Source: Dethiosulfatibacter sp. (lineage in GTDB: Bacteria > Bacillota > Clostridia > Tissierellales > Dethiosulfatibacteraceae). From it: 9,777 bases of DNA. Positions within the stretch are counted from its first letter, which is position 1. Each line of letters starts with the position of its first letter. Position numbers and translations under genes: made by a program. Under the pieces are notes generated by a model that did not search any database, was not told where the DNA came from, and saw only the letters and a program-made list of their open reading frames with translations. The stretch is from assembly GCA_030591825.1 (NCBI GenBank), contig JAUVAG010000017.1, positions 1 through 9,777 of the forward strand, in the 5' to 3' direction. Shown here one piece after another: positions 5,556-9,777 of the stretch.

Positions 5556-6308
5556 ATGAAGAACAAGAAATTAAGAAAACTGATGTTGATTGCAATGGTT
5601 TTTATCTTACTTTTTGCAGTTGTTGGATGTACACAAAAGGGAGAAGAAGATATTGTGGAAGAACCTGTGTCGGATGTTGATAATTTATTAAACAGTAATG
5701 AAGGTAATGAAGACATAAGGGTAGAGGATTTTTCATTTGGAGATTACTATGCAGAACTTAATCCTGAAGCTGCTTACACACCTTCAGAAGGACTTCCTAT
5801 TGTAAAGATAGAAATTAAGGATGGAGCACCAATAATACTTGAGTTATATCCAGAAATTGCTCCAAATACAGTAAATAACTTCTTGTCGCTGGCAAGAACC
5901 GGTTTTTATGACGGACTTATTTACCATAGAGTTATGAAGGATTTCATGATCCAGGGTGGAGATCCGCTTGGTACGGGAGCTGGAAATCTAGGATATTCAA
6001 TAGATGGAGAGTTTTCCAATAACGGCTTTGACAATACAATCAGTCATGTTCCTGGTGTCATATCCATGGCAAGAAGCAGGGACTTCAATTCTGCAGGATC
6101 ACAATTTTTCATAGTCCACGGAGATGCAACTTTTCTTGATGGCGACTATGCTGGATTTGGAAAAGTGTTTTATGGTATGGATGAAGTTGACAGGATAGCA
6201 AATGTAGATACTAAAAGTGATGACAAGCCTAAAGAAGATGTAGTTATGGAAAGCATTAGAATAGACCTTAATGGATATGAATTTTCAGAACCTGTTGTAA
6301 ACAAGTAA
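5556..6308 (+). CDS. Lipoprotein cyclophilin-type peptidyl-prolyl cis-trans isomerase
   Basis: The 250-residue protein begins with a lipoprotein signal peptide: basic MKNKKLRK, a hydrophobic stretch to about 23, and the lipobox VVGC with lipidated C25. It should be anchored on the outer face of the membrane. Residues 26-80 form an acidic, low-complexity linker. The cyclophilin domain covers roughly 82-240, with YHRV, DFMIQGGDP, GSQFFIVHG and GFGKV. Compared with human cyclophilin A, R125, F130, Q133 and F185 match catalytic-site residues, while the positions of W121 and H126 are F193 and Y198; such changes are common in bacterial forms and usually lower cyclosporin binding. Its role would be folding of exported proteins. 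The start is ATG 5556, preceded by GGAGG (5547-5551); the frame is open upstream to 5403, but those residues lack a ribosome site and would bury the signal peptide. Confidence 0.92.
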   Translation: MKNKKLRKLMLIAMVFILLFAVVGCTQKGEEDIVEEPVSDVDNLLNSNEGNEDIRVEDFSFGDYYAELNPEAAYTPSEGLPIVKIEIKDGAPIILELYPEIAPNTVNNFLSLARTGFYDGLIYHRVMKDFMIQGGDPLGTGAGNLGYSIDGEFSNNGFDNTISHVPGVISMARSRDFNSAGSQFFIVHGDATFLDGDYAGFGKVFYGMDEVDRIANVDTKSDDKPKEDVVMESIRIDLNGYEFSEPVVNK

Positions 6309-6323
6309 GGCTGTGGGCAATAT

Positions 6324-6358
6324 AAAACACATGGAGATATAAATTCACCATGTGTTTT
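6324..6358. terminator. Bidirectional terminator between convergent genes
   Basis: AAAACACATGG (6324-6334) pairs with CCATGTGTTTT (6348-6358), an 11-bp stem with a 13-base loop. On the plus strand it ends in TTTTT, 15 bases after the lipoprotein gene. On the minus strand the same stem gives a TTTTA tail and lies about 40 bases after livF. It can therefore serve both converging units. Confidence 0.85.
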
Positions 6359-6400
6359 TGTATGCTCTATTAAACTGATATAGATTGCTTGAATTTTGGA

Positions 6401-7105
6401 TTATCCACCAAGGTATGCTTCCTTGACAGCCTGGTCTTGAAGAAGGTCGCTTGCCTTTCCTTCGGCGATTACCTTTCCAGTTTCAAGTACATAGCCTCTG
6501 TCTGCAATCTTAAGGGCTTTGTTTGCATTCTGCTCAACTAAAAGAACGGTAGTGCCTGCATCGTTTACATCTCTTATGATGCTAAATATCTCATCAACAA
6601 GAATTGGAGCTAGACCCATTGAAGGCTCATCCATAAGGATTATCTTTGGTCTTGACATAAGAGCCCTTCCCATTGCCAGCATTTGTTGTTCGCCACCGCT
6701 TAATGTACCTGCTGCTTGCTTTATTCTTTCCTTAAGTCTTGGAAATCTTGTGAATACCATTTCAAGGTCGTCTTTTATTTCTCGAAGATCTTTTCTTATA
6801 TAAGCACCCATTTCAAGGTTTTCGCGTACGCTCATCTTTGAAAATACCCTTCTTCCTTCTGGTACGTGGGCCATACCCATGTCTATGATTTGATGAGGTG
6901 GAAATTTCGCCATATCTTCATTCCTGAATTTGATGATTCCACTTTCAGGAGTAAGGATTCTTGATATTGCCTTCAGGATGGTAGTTTTACCAGCGCCGTT
7001 TGCACCTATCAGGGTAACAATTTCTCCTTCCTTTACATGGAAGCTTAAATCGTGAATTGCATGGATTTTCCCATAAAATACGTTTATATCTTCAATTTTT
7101 AACAT
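6401..7105 (-). CDS. livF: Branched-chain amino acid ABC transporter, ATP-binding protein LivF
   Basis: LivF is one of two nucleotide-binding subunits that power uptake of leucine, isoleucine and valine (and relatives) from the cytoplasmic side. The 234-residue length is typical. Walker A GANGAGKT starts at G34, the signature LSGGEQ is at 135-140, and Walker B ends in D159-E160. As is usual for LivF, the Q-loop position reads PEGRRVF (82-88) and the H-loop position reads VEQN (190-193) rather than having a His. The ATG at 7105 is preceded by AGGTGA, which overlaps the livG stop region; the spacing between the genes is 8 bases. It is the last gene of the operon and is followed by the bidirectional terminator. 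The substrate could be another hydrophobic amino acid or a short amide, since the Liv/HAAT family is broad. Confidence 0.95.
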   Translation of the reverse strand: MLKIEDINVFYGKIHAIHDLSFHVKEGEIVTLIGANGAGKTTILKAISRILTPESGIIKFRNEDMAKFPPHQIIDMGMAHVPEGRRVFSKMSVRENLEMGAYIRKDLREIKDDLEMVFTRFPRLKERIKQAAGTLSGGEQQMLAMGRALMSRPKIILMDEPSMGLAPILVDEIFSIIRDVNDAGTTVLLVEQNANKALKIADRGYVLETGKVIAEGKASDLLQDQAVKEAYLGG

Positions 7106-7113
7106 ATATTCAC

Positions 7114-7872
7114 CTACTCTCCCAAATATACTCTGATTACATCGGGATTATTCTTGATTTCATCAGGTGTACCTTTTGCAATTATTTTTCCGTAGTCTAT
7201 TACTACGATTCTTTCACAGATCCCCATGACTAGGTGCATATCATGTTCTATAAGAAGTATGGCTATATCGAATTTATCTCTTATGAAATGTATTGTTTCC
7301 ATTAGCTCGTGAGTTTCCTGGGGATTCATTCCTGCAGCAGGCTCGTCGAGCATGAGTATCTTTGGATTGGTTGCAAGTGCCCTAGCTATTTCGAGTTTCC
7401 TCTGCTTGCCGTATGGAAGGTTTTTTGCCAAAGTTTCTGCATAATCTTCCATGTCGAATATTTTCAGAAAATCAAGGCATTCCTGATGTGCTTTTTTTTC
7501 CTCTTTCCAGTATCTTTTCAATCTGAAGATTCCTTCAAGAGTAGAATATTTCATCTCGTTGTGGTAAGCGATTTTTATATTGTCTATAACAGTAAGATCT
7601 TTGAAGAGTCTTATGTTCTGAAATGTTCTTGCAGCACCAAATTTTACAATTTCATAGGGTTTTTTACCAGTTACATCTTTCCCATCAAGTATAATGCTGC
7701 CTTCAGTAGGTTCATATACACCAGTTAACATGTTGAAAATAGTAGTTTTCCCAGCACCATTTGGACCAATAAGACCTACCAATTCGTGTTTGTTTATTGA
7801 TATTTCAAAATTGTCAACGGCTCTAAGTCCGCCAAATTGCATTGCCATTTCTTTTGTTTCAAGTAATGCCAT
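7114..7872 (-). CDS. livG: Branched-chain amino acid ABC transporter, ATP-binding protein LivG
   Basis: This is the second ATPase subunit, 252 residues. Walker A GPNGAGKT begins at G36, the Q-loop is TFQNIRLF with Q85, the signature is the LivG-type LPYGKQ (152-157), Walker B ends at D176-E177, and the H-loop is IEHD with H210. This set of catalytic elements is complete, unlike in LivF, so the heterodimer has the usual family asymmetry. I place the start at ATG 7872: AGGAAGG (7887-7881 on this strand) lies eight bases before it. A GTG at 7881 would add three residues but sits inside that ribosome site. The start is one base after the livM stop (TAATATG), so translation is coupled. The LTGVYEPTEG and ERIVVIDYG segments are also typical of LivG. 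Confidence 0.95.
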   Translation of the reverse strand: MALLETKEMAMQFGGLRAVDNFEISINKHELVGLIGPNGAGKTTIFNMLTGVYEPTEGSIILDGKDVTGKKPYEIVKFGAARTFQNIRLFKDLTVIDNIKIAYHNEMKYSTLEGIFRLKRYWKEEKKAHQECLDFLKIFDMEDYAETLAKNLPYGKQRKLEIARALATNPKILMLDEPAAGMNPQETHELMETIHFIRDKFDIAILLIEHDMHLVMGICERIVVIDYGKIIAKGTPDEIKNNPDVIRVYLGE

Positions 7873-7873
7873 A

Positions 7874-8923
7874 TTATTCACCTTCCTTTACTTCTTTTCT
7901 TGGTGAGATAATCTGATTATGCCTTAATTTATGGATGAATCCTGACATTGAGAATTCATGTGTTCCAAATATTCCCTGAGGTCTGAAAATCATCATTATT
8001 ACTAGAAGTCCTGAATATATAAGGAGTCTGTATTCTGCAAAGTCTCTCAATGCTTCAGGAAGTATGGTGAGTAGTATTGCTGCAATTATGGAGCCCGTCA
8101 AGCTTCCCATTCCTCCAAGTACTACTATTACCAGTATCTCTACCGATCTCATGAATCCGAATGTATTTGGGTCTAGGAATGCGATATAATGGGCGTATAA
8201 ACCTCCGCCTATTCCTGCAAAAAATGCTGCTATTGCAAAGCCCATAACCTTGTATTTTGTAGTCCGTATTCCTACTGCTTCGGCAGCGATTTCATCTTCT
8301 CTAATTGATATGATTGCACGGCCCTGTCGTGAATGGGTTAGTGTATAGAGAATTGCTACCACTACCACGGTTATCCAGTATACGTTGTTAAAGGTTGTTA
8401 TTCTTGGGATTCCTGAAAGACCTTGGGCGCCGCCTGTTATCGGTTTTATATTGTTTATGACCACCCTGATGACCTCACCGAATCCAAGGGTTATGATACC
8501 CAGGTAGTCACCTCTTAATCTAAGTGCGGGTATACCGATTGCTATACCTACAAGTCCTGCTATTATTCCTGCTACAATCAAGCTCGTTAAAAGTATAACT
8601 GTGGCAGGGTTGATCAAGAATTTTATACCTTCAGGAAGGGTTGAACAAAATTCAACGATTGAAGGTTTAATTGCAATGGCTGTAATAGCCGATGCGTATG
8701 CTCCTACTGCCATGAAGCCTGCATGACCAAGCGCAAGCTGGCCAAGATATCCTGTTGCAAGATTGAGACTTGCAGCTAGAATAATATTTATACATATAAA
8801 AATGACTATACCTGTATAGTATTTAGTCAATATATTTGCCGACATTAATATTTTCATCAATACGAAGAGAAGAATGATTGATGAAATATTGAAAATATAA
8901 CTTTTTTTTGTATTTTGCTTCAT
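7874..8923 (-). CDS. livM: Branched-chain amino acid ABC transporter, permease LivM
   Basis: The 349-residue integral membrane subunit forms the translocation channel with LivH. It has a short basic N-terminus, then hydrophobic segments near 10-28 and 36-58, the family motif GYLGQLALGHAGFMAVGAY around 58-76, and further membrane helices up to about 320. A conserved cytoplasmic loop reads IREDEIAAEAVGI, the region expected to contact the ATPases, and the later LVIVVLGGMGSLTGSIIAA is also typical. The C-terminal 30 residues are polar and charged. The start follows the livH stop by 2 bases, with AAGGTG upstream inside livH. No substitutions or breaks stand out. Confidence 0.94.
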   Translation of the reverse strand: MKQNTKKSYIFNISSIILLFVLMKILMSANILTKYYTGIVIFICINIILAASLNLATGYLGQLALGHAGFMAVGAYASAITAIAIKPSIVEFCSTLPEGIKFLINPATVILLTSLIVAGIIAGLVGIAIGIPALRLRGDYLGIITLGFGEVIRVVINNIKPITGGAQGLSGIPRITTFNNVYWITVVVVAILYTLTHSRQGRAIISIREDEIAAEAVGIRTTKYKVMGFAIAAFFAGIGGGLYAHYIAFLDPNTFGFMRSVEILVIVVLGGMGSLTGSIIAAILLTILPEALRDFAEYRLLIYSGLLVIMMIFRPQGIFGTHEFSMSGFIHKLRHNQIISPRKEVKEGE

Positions 8924-8925
8924 AC

Positions 8926-9777
8926 CTACACCTTCTCTCTTTCGTTTTTACCTAATATGCCTGTAGGTTTGAATATGAGTACTACAATCAGTATGCCGAA
9001 AACTATGGCATCAGACCATTGACTTGATATATAGGCTTTTGTTATTGTTTCAACCATTCCGATCACAAATCCACCAAGCATGGCTCCAGGAATCAGACCT
9101 ATTCCGCCCAGTACTGCTGCAACAAAAGCTTTAAGTCCAGGCATAACTCCCATAGTAGGGTAAACCTGAGTATAAGCAACTGCGTATAATACTCCACCAA
9201 GAGCACCTAGTGCCGAACCTATTGCAAAGGTGATGCTTATTGTTCTGTTTACGTTGATTCCCATAAGAATTGAAGCTTCTTTGTCTTCTGAAACTGCTCT
9301 CATGGCTTTACCTGGTTTTGTTTTCTTAATAAAAAAGTCTAATAGTATCATAAAGAATATTGAAAGCGCGATAGTTAGAATTGTAACGGTTCCTACTTGA
9401 AGTGGACCAATCATTATAGGTTTTTTTATTATTAGATCCGTAGGCATAACTTTCGGATCGGCCTTGAAAATTACCAGAGCAAGATTCTGCAGAAATAAAC
9501 TCATACCAATAGCGGTTATAAGTGCGGATATTCTTGGTGCTTTTCTGAGGGGCTTGTACGCCAGTGTTTCAATAGCTACACCTAAAAGGGCGGCCATTAC
9601 CATAGATACAATAAGTACCATAAAGAAAGGCATACCAGTTGCAATTACAGTAATGAATGCGAAATATGCACCCATCATCATTACTTCACCATGAGCAAAG
9701 TTGATCAGTTTGATTATTCCATAAACCATGGTATAACCAAGAGCAATTACAGCATATATACTACCTACGGACAAACC
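8926..9777 (-). CDS. livH: Branched-chain amino acid ABC transporter, permease LivH, 5'-truncated by window
   Basis: The frame is open to the right edge: the codons before the TTG at 9774 continue as Gly-Leu-Ser-Val-Gly-Ser-Ile-Tyr, the usual LivH beginning after a short N-terminal stretch, so roughly ten residues are probably missing. The 283 visible residues show LGYTMVYGIIKLINFAHGE, a family hallmark, the EDKEASILMGIN cytoplasmic loop expected to dock on an ATPase, and the paired Gly-rich helices AAVLGGIGLIPGAMLGG. About eight hydrophobic segments are visible. It is the first visible gene of the livHMGF operon. In many genomes a periplasmic-type (lipoprotein) binding protein gene LivK/LivJ lies just upstream, which here would be beyond 9777; no binding protein is in the window. 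Confidence 0.94.
   Translation of the reverse strand, partial: GLSVGSIYAVIALGYTMVYGIIKLINFAHGEVMMMGAYFAFITVIATGMPFFMVLIVSMVMAALLGVAIETLAYKPLRKAPRISALITAIGMSLFLQNLALVIFKADPKVMPTDLIIKKPIMIGPLQVGTVTILTIALSIFFMILLDFFIKKTKPGKAMRAVSEDKEASILMGINVNRTISITFAIGSALGALGGVLYAVAYTQVYPTMGVMPGLKAFVAAVLGGIGLIPGAMLGGFVIGMVETITKAYISSQWSDAIVFGILIVVLIFKPTGILGKNEREKV

Noticed and set aside
7006..7020. Loss of H-loop His and canonical Q-loop in LivF taken as a degenerate ATPase
   Set aside because: Glu/Gln-Asn at these places is a normal LivF trait as far as I recall; LivG supplies the canonical residues.
7309..7906. Plus-strand open frames opposite the liv genes, and minus-strand frames opposite AOR, the exporter genes and DUF1292
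   Set aside because: They are antisense shadows of strongly supported genes, with no domain-like patterns or ribosome sites.

Overview
The window looks like chromosomal DNA from a low-GC, strictly anaerobic Firmicute of the Clostridia/Tissierellia type. The grounds are AT-rich intergenic DNA, strong AGGAGG-type ribosome sites, a tungsten/molybdenum aldehyde:ferredoxin oxidoreductase with a polyferredoxin partner, a split ThrE-type exporter, and a branched-chain amino acid ABC importer. The species cannot be named from the sequence alone. No rRNA, tRNA, CRISPR array, insertion sequence or phage gene was seen.

Layout, left to right. Positions 3-479 hold the C-terminal effector-binding half of a MerR-type regulator cut by the window edge, followed by a terminator. 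A 318-base non-coding stretch (480-797) has a candidate promoter and a strong attenuator-like hairpin. Next comes a two-gene operon (798-3096): a 16-cysteine polyferredoxin and the catalytic subunit of an aldehyde ferredoxin oxidoreductase. It is closed by a long-stem terminator that also carries the -35 element of the next promoter. That promoter serves the ThrE_N/ThrE_2 exporter pair (3232-4454, overlapping by 4 bases) and a small gene (4467-4787) resembling only the C-terminal lobe of a SAM-dependent methyltransferase. Two further plus-strand genes follow: a DUF1292 protein with an unusual His/Cys-rich N-terminus (4924-5349) and a lipoprotein cyclophilin (5556-6308). A bidirectional terminator separates these from the convergent minus-strand operon livH-livM-livG-livF (9777-6401), whose first gene is cut by the right edge. 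No substrate-binding protein gene is visible; it may lie outside the window.

Functionally, the window groups amino acid import (Liv), a probable amino acid or organic acid exporter (ThrE-like) and an enzyme family that oxidises aldehydes to acids with ferredoxin as acceptor. This fits an amino-acid-fermenting anaerobe, in which aldehydes from amino acid catabolism are disposed of while low-potential electrons are recovered. That link is an inference from proximity; the transcription units are separate.

Most genes are ordinary members of known families. The points most worth a second look are: the AOR leader hairpin; the apparent loss of both Asp residues in the AOR pterin-contact motifs; the metal-ligand-rich extension on the DUF1292 protein; and the orphan methyltransferase lobe. 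No clearly new multi-gene system was found.
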